Assembly: GCA_951812395.1 (NCBI GenBank)
Contig: CATOSD010000002.1
Coordinates: forward strand, 124,001 to 188,000
Direction of reading: 5' to 3'
DNA from: an uncultured Dehalococcoidia bacterium
GTDB taxonomy: Bacteria > Chloroflexota > Dehalococcoidia > Lucifugimonadales > CATOSD01
Length of the DNA: 64,000 nucleotides
The position numbers were made by a program, and so were the translations under genes. Positions within the stretch are counted from its first letter, which is position 1, and each line of letters begins with the position of its first letter. Below the pieces are notes generated by a model. That model searched no databases. It worked only from the letters and a program-made list of their open reading frames with translations, and was not told where the DNA came from. Below, one piece after another: positions 63,498 through 64,000 of the stretch.

Positions 63498-64000
63498 ATG
63501 CCGACCATAGAGGAGCTCAAGCTAAAGGCCCAGGCGGCGATCGACGAGCGCAGCGACTGGCTCGTCGATATCTCCAAGACTATCCTGGACAACCCCGAGC
63601 CGGGGTTCCACGAGTTCAAGACCGCCGCCCTGGTGAGCGAGAGGCTGAGCGAGCTCGGCGTAGGCCACCAGACCGGCATCGCTCTCACCGGCATCAAGGG
63701 CGTGCTCGCCGGCGGCCGGCCCGGGCCGACCGTCGCAGTCATCGGCGAGCTCGACTCGCTGCGGGTGCTCGACCACGCCCACGCCGACCCGGAGACCGGC
63801 GCGGCGCACGCCTGCGGCCACCACTGCCAGATAGGCATGATGATGGGCGCCGCCGTCGGCCTGATGGCGCCCGAGGTGCTCGACTCGCTCGCCGGCAACG
63901 TCGCCCTCATCGCCGTGCCCGCCGAGGAGTTCATCGACGTCCAGTACCGCTGGAACCTCCACAAAGAGGGCAAGCTGGGACTCATGGCCGGCAAGCAGGA
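63498..64000 (+). CDS. M20-family amidohydrolase, second copy (cut by the window edge)
   Basis: The first 167 residues of a close paralogue of the preceding enzyme: MPTIEELKLKAQAAIDERSD, NPEPGFHEFKTA, GPTVAVIGELDSLRVLDHAH, HACGHHCQIGMMMGAAVG and PAEEFIDVQYRWNLHKEGK. All N-terminal metal-site residues present in the first copy are conserved, so both are expected to be active. GGAGGG lies about 6 bases before the ATG. The tandem arrangement indicates a local duplication followed by divergence. Confidence 0.9.
   Translation, partial: MPTIEELKLKAQAAIDERSDWLVDISKTILDNPEPGFHEFKTAALVSERLSELGVGHQTGIALTGIKGVLAGGRPGPTVAVIGELDSLRVLDHAHADPETGAAHACGHHCQIGMMMGAAVGLMAPEVLDSLAGNVALIAVPAEEFIDVQYRWNLHKEGKLGLMAGKQ

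Overview
The window is GC-rich bacterial chromosomal DNA with short intergenic gaps, frequent TTG and GTG starts, and many dispersed palindromic repeats. Gene content (bacterial GyrB/LigA/RecF, ThyX, an E1/E2/E3 pyruvate dehydrogenase operon, paralogous MFS carriers, DUF1501/DUF1800/NHL cassettes, RraA, M20 amidohydrolases, Uma2, PaREP1/HEPN proteins) suggests a Chloroflexota genome, plausibly of the SAR202/Dehalococcoidia type. That placement rests on gene repertoire only and was not tested by phylogeny.

Layout. 1-16.1 kb is mostly housekeeping: a partial plsY diverging from gyrB, a decayed secreted trypsin-like protease, cysteine synthase, ligA, recF (apparently with an ATC start), a Sir2 deacylase, two MFS transporters, two cell-surface proteins and an epimerase. 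16.4-19.0 kb holds a rhodanese and two adjacent, inactivated IS5-type elements. 19.0-25.1 kb holds thyX and the operon lpdA-pdhA-pdhB-pdhC. 25.9-26.7 kb has tRNA-Phe and tRNA-Gly bracketing the stub of an integrase. 27-40 kb is accessory: RraA, two paralogous DUF1501/DUF1800/NHL-repeat cassettes in opposite orientation, a CapA-like protein, a Uma2 nuclease and a HEPN-type protein. 41-43.2 kb carries an orphan HsdR-N-like nuclease domain and a DUF3800 gene convergent with a promoter-driven, highly structured small RNA candidate. 43.4-51.8 kb is metabolic (MFS, a HExxH protein, DUF59 and Mrp Fe-S factors, amidohydrolase, DUF1848, nucleotidyltransferase, aminotransferase). 52.5-57.7 kb looks like a composite element: two near-identical ~550-bp IS-like direct repeats flank a peptide/nickel-type ABC transporter and a truncated ATP-grasp gene. 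57.8-64 kb has a PHP phosphoesterase, two MaoC-like proteins, CysC, a trehalose-synthase-like glycosyltransferase and tandem M20 peptidases, the last cut by the window edge.

The most unusual signal is a repeated promoter-plus-leader module. Five sites (25.8, 28.3, 40.6, 52.2 and 61.6 kb) share a promoter core with an identical 17-bp spacer that contains a conserved ACATYCGTGC block. Each points at a downstream gene 370-670 bases away. Three of them sit in ~0.55-kb homologous non-coding repeats with conserved leader sequence; the other two share a different leader tail. A second family of ~40-bp palindromes (CACCCCCATCCTAACCTTCC and its complement) lies between genes throughout and in some places supplies or adjoins their stop codons.
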